Shown piece after piece: positions 35,839-44,312 of a stretch of 64,000 nucleotides of DNA (position 1 is the stretch's first letter; each line of letters opens with the position of its first letter). The DNA lies in assembly GCA_001443495.1 (NCBI GenBank), contig LDXR01000007.1:1-64000 (forward strand). Direction: 5' to 3'. The notes beneath the pieces were generated by a model. The model did not search any database. It was not told where the DNA came from and was given only the letters and a program-made list of their open reading frames with translations. The position numbers and the translations under genes were made by a program. Source of the DNA: a candidate division NC10 bacterium CSP1-5. Lineage in GTDB: Bacteria; Methylomirabilota; Methylomirabilia; Methylomirabilales; CSP1-5.

Positions 35839-36767
35839 GCACTCGGGGGAGCCTGCTCGCCGTCGCGCAGGCGGAGCGGGTCGCGAGCGAGCTCAGGCGC
35901 AGGTACCCGGAGCTTACGCCGGTGCTGGTGAAGATCAAGACCAGCGGCGATATGTTCGCCCACATCCCCCTGTCTCACGTGGGGGGCAAAGGGCTCTTCA
36001 TCAAGGAGATCGAGGAGGCCCTGTTGGATGGTCAAGTGGACGTGGCGGTCCACAGCATGAAGGACGTCCCGACCGAGATCGCCCCGGGCCTCAGCATTGC
36101 CGCTATTCTCGAGCGAGAAGACGCGTCCGACGTCCTCATCTCGCGCCGGGGAGAGAAACTGGATGCTCTGCCCTCCGGCGCCAGGATCGGCACGAGCAGT
36201 CTGAGGCGGCAGGCCCAGCTCCTGCATTTTCGGCCCGACCTGACCGTGGTGCCGCTCCGGGGGAACCTGGATACTCGGCTGAGGAAACTCGACACCGAGG
36301 GACTCGACGCCTTAGTGGTTGCGGCTGCCGGGGTAAACCGCCTCGGGCGGCAGCAGGAGATCACGGAGGTGCTCCCGCTCGAGATCAGCCTCCCCGCTGT
36401 CGGCCAGGGGGCCCTCGGCCTAGAGATTCGTGCACACGATCAGCGGGTACGCGACCTGGTCGAGCCCATGACTCACGGGCCGAGTGCCTTGACGATTGCT
36501 GCGGAGCGGGCCTTCCTCAAGCGGCTCGGAGGGGGATGTCAGGTTCCGATCGCCGCGTATGGGCGGCTCGAGGGGGCCGAGCTTCGTCTCGTGGCACTGG
36601 TGATCAATCCGGACGGGACCGGGGTGGTCCGCGGCGAACGGAAGGGGCCCAGCGCCCTCGCCGAGGAGATCGGGTTCGCCATTGGGGAAGAGCTACTGCG
36701 GCGTGGGGCGGATCGGATCATCCGGGAGCTTTCCGGCACAACCCTCGAGCCTCCCGCCGCCCCCTGA
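35817..36767 (+). CDS. hemC: Hydroxymethylbilane synthase
   Basis: 316 residues. LRIGTRGSLLAVAQAE, DVAVHSMKDVP, the Arg-rich GTSSLRRQAQLL and the dipyrromethane-cofactor Cys in GGGCQVPIAAYG are present. Condenses four porphobilinogens. The first codons (MNREL) derive from the heptad array, leaving the family core to begin at LRIGTRGS. Confidence 0.96.
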   Translation: MNRELRIGTRGSLLAVAQAERVASELRRRYPELTPVLVKIKTSGDMFAHIPLSHVGGKGLFIKEIEEALLDGQVDVAVHSMKDVPTEIAPGLSIAAILEREDASDVLISRRGEKLDALPSGARIGTSSLRRQAQLLHFRPDLTVVPLRGNLDTRLRKLDTEGLDALVVAAAGVNRLGRQQEITEVLPLEISLPAVGQGALGLEIRAHDQRVRDLVEPMTHGPSALTIAAERAFLKRLGGGCQVPIAAYGRLEGAELRLVALVINPDGTGVVRGERKGPSALAEEIGFAIGEELLRRGADRIIRELSGTTLEPPAAP

Positions 36768-36788
36768 TCCGTGCATGGATCAGCGCGA

Positions 36789-36907
36789 GTGGCCGGTGGA
36801 TGGTGGCTAGTGGCTGGTGCCTTTCAATCAATCACCAACCACCAAACACTAACCACCTCTGAACCCTGAACTCTGAACCGTGAACGATGAAGCATGAGCG
36901 CTGAACG
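36789..36907 (+). repeat. Heptanucleotide array with long imperfect stem before cobA
   Basis: Seventeen units in perfect register: GTGGCCG, GTGGATG, GTGGCTA, GTGGCTG at first, complementary ATCACCA, ACCACCA, ACCACCT next, then CTGAACC, CTGAACT, GTGAACG, ATGAAGC. The GTGG and CCAC halves can fold on each other. The unit at 36894-36900 contains the cobA ATG. Confidence 0.85.
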
Positions 36908-37601
36908 CAAAGGCAAAGTGTACCTGGTGGGCGCAGGCCCGGGCGACCCTAGCCTCTTGACCCTGAAGGGGAAGCACTGTCTGGAACGGGCCGAGGTGAT
37001 CATCTACGACACCCTGGCCAATGAGCGCCTTCTGAGTTACGCCCCCCCCGATGCCGAGCGGATCCATGTGGGGAAGCGGGGAGGGGAACATAGTCTGCCC
37101 CAGGAGGAGATCAATCGCCTGGTGATCGAGCGAGCCCGCCGGGGCCAGGTCGTGGTGCGGCTCAAGGGTGGCGATCCCTTCATCTTTGGTCGAGGGGGCG
37201 AGGAGGCAGAGGCGCTCCACGAGGCAGGGATTGCTTTCGAGGTGGTGCCGGGTGTCACGTCTGCCATCGCGGTTCCCGCTTATTCGGGGATCCCCCTCAC
37301 CCACCGGGAGTTGGCCTCGACCGTGGCCTTTGTCACCGGCCACCCGGCCGAAGAGGTTTCGGGGATCGATTGGCGGGCGCTTGCCGGCATCGCCACGGTG
37401 GTCTTCCTCATGGGGACGAAGCGTCTCCCAGAGATCGTGGCAGCTCTCGTGAAGCATGGGCGGCACCGGAGACGCCGGTCGCGGTCATCCGGTCCGGTAG
37501 CTGGCCCCTCCAGGAGACCATCACGGGGAGCCTGCGCGACATCGTGGAGAAGGCTCAGGGGATACGCCCACCCACCGTTATCGTCGTGGGGGAGGTCGTG
37601 A
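36894..37601 (+). pseudogene. cobA: Uroporphyrinogen-III C-methyltransferase part of a CobA-HemD fusion, interrupted by frameshift
   Basis: Residues 1-190 are a complete-looking SAM-dependent methyltransferase: YLVGAGPGDPSLLTLKG, GGDPFIFGRGGEEAEAL, VPGVTSAIAVPAYSGIPLTHR in parts, and VVFLMGTKRL. At about 37464-37468 the frame is lost: one extra C (CACCCGG for CACCGG) would give HPETPVAVIRSG and run on into hemD. After the break the ORF is out-of-frame Arg-rich sequence to 37601. Either an assembly error or a true indel; precorrin-2 output depends on which. Confidence 0.8.
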
Positions 37602-38422
37602 GACTGCGCGATCAGCTCAGATGGTTCGAGGAGAAACCCCTCTGTGGTCGGCGGATCGTGGTGACCCGAGCGCGAGAGCAACAGGGTGAGTTCGCCGAGC
37701 TCCTCGAGGACTATGGGGCGGAGGTGATCGAATGCCCGACGATTGCCCTCCGTGGGCCGGACGAATGGGGGGCGGTGGATCACGCCCTCGAACGCATCGC
37801 CAGCTTTCATTGGGTGATCTTCACCAGTGCCAACGGGGTCCGCTGCTTTCTCAAGCGCCTGCAAGAAGGGGGCGGAGACCTCAGAGCACTCCACGGCATC
37901 CGGGTGGCCGCGATCGGTCCGGCGACGGCGGCCGCGCTGCAAGAGGTGGGGCTGCATCCGGACCTGGTGCCGGATGAGTACCGCGCCGAGGCGATCCTCG
38001 AGGCCTTGGACCGAGATCTCAGCGGAATGCGTTTCCTCATCCCCAGGGCGGCCGAGGCGCGCGAGGTCCTCCCCGCTGGGCTTCGCGAGCGGGGAGCCCA
38101 GGTCGAGGTCGTGCCCGTGTATCGCACCGTGCCGGTGGCCGATCAGGCCGACGCCGTCCTGGATCTGTTGCGGGCCGGGCAGATCGACGCAGTGACCTTC
38201 ACCAGCTCCTCGACCGTGGTGAACTTTGTCGAGATGCTTCCGGGGCAGGATCTCGCCGCGCTCCTCAAGGATGTGACCATCGCCTGCATCGGGCCGATCA
38301 CCGCCGAGACGGCGGCCCGGTACGGCTTCGCGGCGCACATCATGCCGACCGCGTTTACGATCCCTGCTCTCGCAGAAGCGGTCGCCACGCAACTGCGCTT
38401 TCTCAGGCCGCCCCCGCGCTAA
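37464..38422 (+). CDS. hemD: Uroporphyrinogen-III synthase part of the CobA-HemD fusion
   Basis: The frame open from 37370 carries the end of the methyltransferase (PVAVIRSGSWPLQET, TVIVVGEVVRLRD) and then HemD (RRIVVTRAREQQGEFAELLEDYGAEV to TSSSTVVNFVEML and IACIGPITAETAA). HemD closes and flips ring D of hydroxymethylbilane. I give the start at the frameshift; no independent start with a ribosome site is clear, so translation may rely on the intact fusion. Confidence 0.85.
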
Positions 38423-38528
38423 TCCGAATTTCGCCCTTGCATCCAGTGTGCTTTCGTGCCAGCATACTCCCGGCTTTCATACTGCGCAGTAGATTGAGAG
38501 ATGCCCGGGTACAAAGGAGGGGTGGGCC

Positions 38529-38798
38529 CTGGCGAAGAAACCCGGGGGAACGACTGCGTTTGTCGTGATCATCATCCTGGGGGCCCTCATCGGTGCTGCC
38601 TTAGGAGAGTTGATCGCCTACCTCTTTCCCGGTGGCATTCTTGACCGCATTTTTTCGCGGGGGATCTCGCCGGGTCTCGATCCGCCGGCCACCCTGGACC
38701 TCAGGATCGTTTCCCTCACCTTCGGCTTCATCGTCCGCATCAATCTCGCTTCCCTCCTCGGGCTCCTCCTCGGCGCTTACATCTACAAACAGCTCTGA
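38529..38798 (+). CDS. DUF4321-family small membrane protein, probable CTG start
   Basis: 89 residues, two hydrophobic helices (IIIILGALIGAALGELIAYLF and FIVRINLASLLGLLLGAYIY region). Reading from CTG 38529 gives MAKKPGGTTAF, like the MAKK starts of related proteins, and AGGAGG at 38515-38520 is 8 bases before it. The first ATG/GTG alternative is GTG 38565, inside the first helix and without a ribosome site. Function unknown. Confidence 0.6.
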   Translation: MAKKPGGTTAFVVIIILGALIGAALGELIAYLFPGGILDRIFSRGISPGLDPPATLDLRIVSLTFGFIVRINLASLLGLLLGAYIYKQL

Positions 38799-38866
38799 TT
38801 CCTGTTGACACGTCTGGGGCCGTGTGCGATGTTGGGCCCGGTCGTGCCGGCACGAGGGCTGGTGGG

Positions 38867-39451
38867 ATGCACGCAGCGGGTCAGGAGCTGGTTCTGGCCA
38901 TCACGGGGGGGAGCGGAGCGGCTGTTGGGGTGCGCCTCCTGGAGGTGTTGGCCGAGCGCGGCGATGCGGTCCACCTCATCATCTCGCAGGGCGCCGAGAT
39001 CGTCATCCGGGAGGAGACGGGGCGGGCGATCGGGGACCTCAAGGCGTTAGCGACATATTATCATGCGCCGCACGACATGGCGGCGCCCCTCGCCAGCGGC
39101 TCCTACGTGGCCCCGAACATCCGGGCCATGCTCGTCGCCCCCTGCTCCATGAAGACCCTCGCCGCCATCGCATCGGGGTTTGCGGATAACCTCATCGGGC
39201 GGGCGGCGGATGTGATCCTCAAGGAGGGGAAACGCCTGGTCCTCGTGCCGCGCGAGAGTCCGCTCCACGCCATTCATCTCGAAAACCTCCTACGTCTCGC
39301 CCGCCTGGGCGTGACGATCGCGCCTCCGATTCCCCCCTTTTACCAGCGCCCGACCACGATCTCCGAGATGCTCGACCAAATTGTCGGACGGATCCTGGAC
39401 CAGGCGGGGATTCACACGGATCTCACCCGGCGATGGTCGGGGCTTCGGTGA
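38867..39451 (+). CDS. ubiX: Flavin prenyltransferase UbiX
   Basis: 194 residues: LAITGGSGAAVGVRLLE at the start, then APCSMKTLAAIASGFADNLIGRAADV in parts and LVLVPRESPLHAIHL, all UbiX marks. It makes prenylated FMN for UbiD decarboxylases; no ubiD is in the window. ATG 38867 is chosen over the upstream open frame. A TTGACA box at 38805 may belong to its promoter. Confidence 0.93.
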   Translation: MHAAGQELVLAITGGSGAAVGVRLLEVLAERGDAVHLIISQGAEIVIREETGRAIGDLKALATYYHAPHDMAAPLASGSYVAPNIRAMLVAPCSMKTLAAIASGFADNLIGRAADVILKEGKRLVLVPRESPLHAIHLENLLRLARLGVTIAPPIPPFYQRPTTISEMLDQIVGRILDQAGIHTDLTRRWSGLR

Positions 39452-39456
39452 GCCGA

Positions 39457-39717
39457 TCAGCGTCGCTCGCCCTCGAATTTTCCGGCCTGAATGTCCGCGA
39501 TCATCTGGCGGTGCTGGCTGGTCATGAGGGCGCGCACCGCCTCGGGGGAAGGGTGTGGTCCGAGGCGCTCGCTGTAGGGCGTCTTGATGTGGGCGACCAC
39601 GGCGCCGCCGCGGTACGCCAGGGTCAGGACGTGAGGGGTATCTCCCCCCACATCCTCAGTCTGGACGTGGTAGGTCTGCTGGCCACGGGAAAGGTTTGTA
39701 TTGAAGCCAGGGATCAT
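39457..39717 (-). CDS. Conserved hypothetical protein
   Basis: 86 residues beginning MIPGFNTNLSRGQQTYHVQTEDVG, a start I have seen in conserved hypothetical proteins of delta-like bacteria, followed by TLAYRGGAVVAHIKT. Function unknown. ATG 39717 is preferred to the longer frame. Convergent with ubiX, with only 5 bases between the two ends. Confidence 0.65.
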   Translation of the reverse strand: MIPGFNTNLSRGQQTYHVQTEDVGGDTPHVLTLAYRGGAVVAHIKTPYSERLGPHPSPEAVRALMTSQHRQMIADIQAGKFEGERR

Positions 39718-39812
39718 GGCACGCTCCCGACGACCCTGAACCCGTCTTCGCGGGGGAGAGCTTACCACAGAATGCCGCAGCCTCGCCAGGGATGTGCGGT
39801 CGAGGAGATCAG

Positions 39813-40922
39813 ATGGCGGGTGCGCGGATGAGGGTGGGCGTCCTCTTCGGGGGCCGGTCGGGCGAGCACGAGGTCTCCCTGGCCTCGGCCCGATCCGTAC
39901 TGGCCGCCTTGGACCCTGCTCGGTATGAGGTGCTTCCCATCGGGATCACGCCGCAGGGGGAGTGGGTCTTGGTGAAGGGGGCGGATCAACTGTCGGTGGA
40001 AAAGGGGACCAGGGTCGGCGTCGTCCCGGGGTCGTCGGCACGCCCGTTCGTGAGCATGGAACCGCAGGGGGCGACGGCCCGCTTGCTGCAGGAGTCCATC
40101 GATGTGGCCTTTCCGGTCCTACATGGGACGTATGGGGAGGATGGCACGGTCCAAGGGCTGCTCGAGCTTTTAGGTGTGCCGTACGTGGGGTGCGGGGTCA
40201 TGGCCTCGGCGCTCGGCATGGATAAGGTGGCGACGAAGGCCGCCTTCCAGCAGGCCGGGCTCCCGGTCGTGCCGTATCGCGTGCTCACGGCCAAGTCCTG
40301 GCGGGAAGACCCCACCGCGGTCTTGAGCCTGCTGGAACAGACCTTTGTGTATCCGATCTTCGTCAAGCCCAGCAACCTGGGCTCGAGCGTCGGGGTGAGT
40401 CGGGCGACGCATCGTGTGAGCCTCGATCAGGCCATTGCCGAGGCCTTTCGATACGATCGCAAGATCCTGGTCGAGCAAGGCCTTGACTGCCGGGAGATCG
40501 AGTGTGGGATCCTGGGCAACGACGCGCCGGAGGCGTCGGTCGTCGGCGAGATCGTCCCCAAACGGCTCTGGTACGATTACCGGGCCAAGTATGAGCCCGG
40601 CATGAGCGAGGTGCGGATTCCGGCTCTGCTCCCTCTACCCCTCGCCCGGGATGTCCAGGCACAGGCCATCAGGGCCTATCAGGCGATTGATTGCGCCGGG
40701 ATGGCCCGGGTCGATTTCTTCCTGGAGCGGGCCTCGGCACAGCTCTACGTCAATGAGATCAACACGATTCCAGGTTTTACGGCTACGTCGGTCTATCCCA
40801 AGCTCTGGGAGGCCGGCGGCCTCAGCTACCCGGATCTCGTGGACCGGCTGATCCAACTCGCTCTGGAACGCCACGCCGAGCGGAGTCGGTGGGTCACGAT
40901 CTATCGGCCGACGGATGGTTGA
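39813..40922 (+). CDS. ddl: D-alanine-D-alanine ligase
   Basis: 369 residues: VGVLFGGRSGEHEVSL, the PVLHGTYGEDGTVQGLLE region, VKPSNLGSSVGVS and NEINTIPGFT, the ATP-grasp and Mg ligands of Ddl. Builds the D-Ala-D-Ala end of peptidoglycan. GAGGAG lies 5 bases before ATG 39813; ATG 39828 is an alternative. The second-residue loop (YDYRAKYE) suits a D-Ala rather than D-Lac enzyme by family habit. Confidence 0.95.
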   Translation: MAGARMRVGVLFGGRSGEHEVSLASARSVLAALDPARYEVLPIGITPQGEWVLVKGADQLSVEKGTRVGVVPGSSARPFVSMEPQGATARLLQESIDVAFPVLHGTYGEDGTVQGLLELLGVPYVGCGVMASALGMDKVATKAAFQQAGLPVVPYRVLTAKSWREDPTAVLSLLEQTFVYPIFVKPSNLGSSVGVSRATHRVSLDQAIAEAFRYDRKILVEQGLDCREIECGILGNDAPEASVVGEIVPKRLWYDYRAKYEPGMSEVRIPALLPLPLARDVQAQAIRAYQAIDCAGMARVDFFLERASAQLYVNEINTIPGFTATSVYPKLWEAGGLSYPDLVDRLIQLALERHAERSRWVTIYRPTDG

Positions 40923-40982
40923 CAACCTGTTCGCACGGCTGGTAGGCTACATCGTGGTTCGGGGAATGCCAGGGGAGGGTCC

Positions 40983-41597
40983 GTGTTTCGGTTGATCCCC
41001 CGCCAAGAAAAGTTCTTCGATTTGTTCAAAGAGGCGGCGCAGAACGCCCTGGGAGGGGCCCAGGCCCTGCAGGAGATGTTCGACCACTATCGGGATCCCC
41101 AAGAATCGTGGAAGAGGATCGTGGACTTTGAGCACGAAGGGGACAAGATCACCCATCGCATCATGCGGATGCTGAACCAGACCTTCATCACCCCCATCGA
41201 TCGGGAAGATATCCATGCGCTCACCACGGCCCTCGATAACGTCATGGATGCCATAGAGGCTGCGGCCTCGCGGATGGTCCTGTATAAGATCGAGGGGGTG
41301 ACCCCTGAGGCCAAGAAGACGTGCGGCATCATCGTGACCTCCGCCGAGCAGATGGTCAAGGCGGTCTCCCACATGCCCAAGCTGGAGGATGTCGAGGAGC
41401 ACTGCATCGAGATCAATCGCTTAGAGAACGCGGCTGACGAGATATACCGGGAGGCCACGGCCGCTCTATTTGACGGCGAGCGCCCACCGCTGGACGTCAT
41501 CAAGTGGAAGGAGATCTACGAGATCCTCGAGACGGCCACCGACCGCTGTGAGGACGTGGCGAATATCGTGGAGAGTATCGCCCTGAAGAACGCCTAA
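40983..41597 (+). CDS. DUF47/PhoU-like phosphate transport regulator
   Basis: 204 residues, all helical, with FEHEGDKITHRIM and DREDIHALTTALDNVMD, then a mirrored second half (NRLENAADEIYREA, ILETATDRCEDVANIVESI). These PhoU-like proteins pair with PiT transporters; the PiT gene follows by 15 bases. Start GTG 40983. Confidence 0.9.
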   Translation: MFRLIPRQEKFFDLFKEAAQNALGGAQALQEMFDHYRDPQESWKRIVDFEHEGDKITHRIMRMLNQTFITPIDREDIHALTTALDNVMDAIEAAASRMVLYKIEGVTPEAKKTCGIIVTSAEQMVKAVSHMPKLEDVEEHCIEINRLENAADEIYREATAALFDGERPPLDVIKWKEIYEILETATDRCEDVANIVESIALKNA

Positions 41598-41612
41598 CCG
41601 CCGGCTCTCACC

Positions 41613-42605
41613 ATGCCTGACGGCCTGCTCCTCGTTTCCCCAGTCCTGCTCCTGGTCCTGGCGGCAGAGTTTGTCAACGGCTGGACCGACGCCCCAAACG
41701 CCATTGCGACGGTCGTTTCGACCCGCGTCCTCTCTCCCTACCAAGCCCTGATCATGGCCACGGTCCTCAACGTCGCGGGGACGATGTCGGGAACCGCGGT
41801 CGCCGCCACCATAGGCAAAGGCATTGTCAAGCCCGAGGTCATCAATCTCACCACGGTCGGGGCCGCGATGGTGGGGATTATCGTCTGGAGCACGCTGGCC
41901 TGGTACTACGGCCTGCCCACCAGTGAAACTCATGCCCTGGTCGCCGGCCTGACCGGCGCCGGGCTGGCCACCGCGGGGCCATCAGCGCTCCTCTGGGAAG
42001 GGTGGAGCAAGGTCTTGATCGGCCTCGTCTTTTCGACGTTCCTCGGCTTCTTTGGCGGGCTCTTCATCATGGGGACGTTGTACCGGCTGCTGGCCGACAG
42101 CCGGCCGGGAGCTGTCCGGCGAAGCTTTGGACGGCTTCAAATCCTCTCCGCCGCCTTCATGGCCTTCAGTCACGGATCAAACGATGGCCAGAAGTTCATC
42201 GGGGCCTTCAGTCTGGCTCTCCTCCTGGGCGGCATCCTGCCCGAATTCCAGATCCCGCTCTGGGTGATCCTCCTCTGCGCCCTCACCATGGGCGTGGGGA
42301 CCGCCGTCGGCGGCTGGCGGATCGTCCGCACGATGGGACTGCGCCTCACCAAGCTTGAACCGGTGCAAGGTTTTGCCGCCGAGACGGGGGCCGCCCTCAC
42401 CATCGAGTTGGCCTCCCGACTGGGCATCCCCCTGAGCACCACCCACACCATCAGCACGGCGATCGTGGGGGTGGGCACGACCCAGCGCTTTTCCGCCGTC
42501 CGGTGGGGAGTCACCATCGAGATCGTCACTGCCTGGATCCTGACCTTTCCTGTCTGCGGGCTGATCGCGTGGCTGGTGACCAAGGCGTTCGCGGCCCTCC
42601 CCTAA
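41613..42605 (+). CDS. PiT-family inorganic phosphate transporter
   Basis: 330 residues, ~10 helices. The duplicated PiT signature is present as NGWTDAPNAIATVVSTR near the N-terminus and SHGSNDGQKFIGAFSLAL in the second half. Proton or sodium-coupled phosphate uptake. Pairs with the upstream DUF47 gene. Confidence 0.93.
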   Translation: MPDGLLLVSPVLLLVLAAEFVNGWTDAPNAIATVVSTRVLSPYQALIMATVLNVAGTMSGTAVAATIGKGIVKPEVINLTTVGAAMVGIIVWSTLAWYYGLPTSETHALVAGLTGAGLATAGPSALLWEGWSKVLIGLVFSTFLGFFGGLFIMGTLYRLLADSRPGAVRRSFGRLQILSAAFMAFSHGSNDGQKFIGAFSLALLLGGILPEFQIPLWVILLCALTMGVGTAVGGWRIVRTMGLRLTKLEPVQGFAAETGAALTIELASRLGIPLSTTHTISTAIVGVGTTQRFSAVRWGVTIEIVTAWILTFPVCGLIAWLVTKAFAALP

Positions 42606-42642
42606 CGCCCTACCTCCCCTTCCGGTTCACTCTGCCCTCCTC

Positions 42643-42671
42643 TTGACATTGTGGGGCAAAGGGCGTATAGA
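42643..42671 (+). promoter_or_regulatory. Sigma-70 promoter before the c-di-AMP riboswitch
   Basis: Perfect TTGACA (42643-42648), 17 bases, then TATAGA (42666-42671). Transcription would start near 42678, just ahead of the riboswitch fold. Confidence 0.85.
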
Positions 42672-42693
42672 ATCCGCCGTATCTGCATAGTCA

Positions 42694-42825
42694 AGAAAAC
42701 GCCGAGTTCCCGTCAGGGAAGCGGGGGACCCAAGTCCGAGGGGTGAGTCCCTGACGGTGGCCTGTTGTCCGGACAGGGTGAACTCTCGAACGGGCCAGGA
42801 ATCCTGAGACGCTTCCCGGATTGCT
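42694..42825 (+). ncRNA. c-di-AMP riboswitch (ydaO-yuaA class)
   Basis: The leader contains AGCGGGGGACCCAAG then GGGGTGAGTCC, the diagnostic ydaO-yuaA core, embedded in a 10-bp stem (CCGTCAGGGA 42710-42719 with TCCCTGACGG 42748-42757). The second half keeps the family pattern CAGGGTGAACTCTCGAACGG and ends in AATCCTGAGACGC. The class turns off potassium transport genes when c-di-AMP is high, and two TrkA-type genes follow. Confidence 0.85.
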
Positions 42826-42838
42826 GAAGGAGAGGTCG

Positions 42839-43300
42839 ATGAAGGCGCTCATCGTTGGCTCCGGGCGGATCGGCTCCTTTTTGGCCGGACAATTGGTGGG
42901 CCAAGGCCACGAGGTGGTCATCGTGGACCGTGACCGCACCTCGTTCAAGATGCTGGGGGAGGATCTGGTGGTGGAGCGGACCGCGACCCCGGAGAGGGGC
43001 GAGGTCCAGGCCACCTTCACCGCCAAGACTCGCATGCGGTGCATCGTCGGAAGCGGCAGTGACGAGGAGGTTCTCAAGACGGCTGGCATTCACGGGATCG
43101 ATGCCTTTGTTGCCGTCACGGACAACGATTATGTGAATCTCATGGCCGCCCTGATCGCAAAGGAGCTGCACCATATCCCCCGGGTGATCATAGGGATCAT
43201 CAACCCTCGCCGGCTGGAAATTGCGCGGGAGTTGGGCGTTGAGGCCATCTGCCCCCTCACCCTCGGGGCCCAGTCGATGTTTGAATCTTTGATACGATAA
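42839..43300 (+). CDS. TrkA-N (RCK) domain potassium transport regulator
   Basis: 153 residues, one Rossmann domain: IVGSGRIGSFLAGQL and the acidic end of strand 2 in VIVDRDRT bind a nucleotide. A segment (VERTATPERGEVQATFTAKTR) makes it about 12-15 residues longer than usual between strand 2 and SGSDEEVLKTAGI. It lacks an RCK-C domain. It lies behind a c-di-AMP riboswitch and before a second TrkA gene; no TrkH/KtrB pore gene is in the window. Confidence 0.82.
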   Translation: MKALIVGSGRIGSFLAGQLVGQGHEVVIVDRDRTSFKMLGEDLVVERTATPERGEVQATFTAKTRMRCIVGSGSDEEVLKTAGIHGIDAFVAVTDNDYVNLMAALIAKELHHIPRVIIGIINPRRLEIARELGVEAICPLTLGAQSMFESLIR

Positions 43301-43324
43301 CCGGCCGAAGGGAGAACGGGACGG

Positions 43325-43978
43325 GTGAACGTCGTCATTGTTGGAGGAGGCACCGTCGGCTACCATCTGACCAAGGCCCTCTTGGCCCGTGGTCACGAGG
43401 TGACCGTGATCGAGCCGAACGAAGACCGGTGTAGGCTCTTAATGGAGGGGTGCGGTAAGGTTGTTGTGCGGGGGGAGTGCGACGTCGCCCTGCTTCGGGA
43501 GGCGGGGACCGCGCGGGCCAATGTCCTTATCGCTGTTGCCGATCAGGACGAAACAAACCTGATCGCCTGTCTCTTGGCCAGACGCATCTTAAAGGTTCCA
43601 AGGGTGATTGCACGTGTCGTCGATCCGAAAAACCGGACGACCTTTAAAGAACTGGGGATTAACCTCACCGTGTCCAGTACCGACATCATCTGTAACCTCA
43701 TCGAGCAGGAGGCCATCACCACCGAGATCATTCCGCTCCTCGCCCTCGCGAAGGGTGACCTCGAGATCGTGGAGCTCGTCCTCCCTCCCGACTCTCCAGT
43801 CTTGAGTGTTTCGTTAAAGGATCTCCCACTTCCAGCCGACAGCGTCCTCATCTCCATCATCCGAGGAGACCAGACTGTCTTCCCTCGGGGAAGCACCACC
43901 TTCCGCCCCAACGACACGATCCTGGCACTGACGTCCACCAAGGGAGTGGAACAGCTCAAGCGGGTCTTTTACCGCTGA
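43325..43978 (+). CDS. trkA: TrkA family potassium uptake protein
   Basis: 217 residues: RCK-N with VIVGGGTVGYHLTKAL and VIEPNEDRC, then RCK-C from about 140 (EIVELVLPPDSPVLSVSLKDL to DTILALTST). Controls a K+ channel or transporter through nucleotide binding. Starts 24 bases after the preceding RCK gene, GTG 43325. Confidence 0.88.
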   Translation: MNVVIVGGGTVGYHLTKALLARGHEVTVIEPNEDRCRLLMEGCGKVVVRGECDVALLREAGTARANVLIAVADQDETNLIACLLARRILKVPRVIARVVDPKNRTTFKELGINLTVSSTDIICNLIEQEAITTEIIPLLALAKGDLEIVELVLPPDSPVLSVSLKDLPLPADSVLISIIRGDQTVFPRGSTTFRPNDTILALTSTKGVEQLKRVFYR

Positions 43979-44045
43979 CGTGGGGGGAGAATCGGCTTGA
44001 CACTGCGCCCTCCTTCCTTGTAGCCTCTTTCCGAGGGAATGTCCC

Positions 44046-44312
44046 ATGTTCGGCATCGGGATGCCGGAACTGATCGTCATCTTCATCGTTGCCCTGCTGG
44101 TCTTCGGCCCCAAGAAGCTCCCGGATCTGGGCAGGGCCTTGGGCCGCGGCCTGGCGGAGTTCAAGCGAGCCTCCGAGGAGCTCAAAGAGGGACTGAGCGC
44201 CGATCTCCGCCTCGAAGAAGAGGAAACACCTTCACCACAACCTCCCGTCGCTGCCCCACAAACCGCTCCTTCCGAGCCCGCTCCGTCCAAGGGTGATCAG
44301 CCCGATGGCTGA
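44046..44312 (+). CDS. tatA: Twin-arginine translocase subunit TatA
   Basis: 88 residues: [33 protein letters not shown] in parts is the single TM helix, FGPKKLP hinge and amphipathic helix of TatA/B, followed by an acidic Pro-rich tail. Overlaps the ribosome region of tatC. Confidence 0.93.
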   Translation: MFGIGMPELIVIFIVALLVFGPKKLPDLGRALGRGLAEFKRASEELKEGLSADLRLEEEETPSPQPPVAAPQTAPSEPAPSKGDQPDG

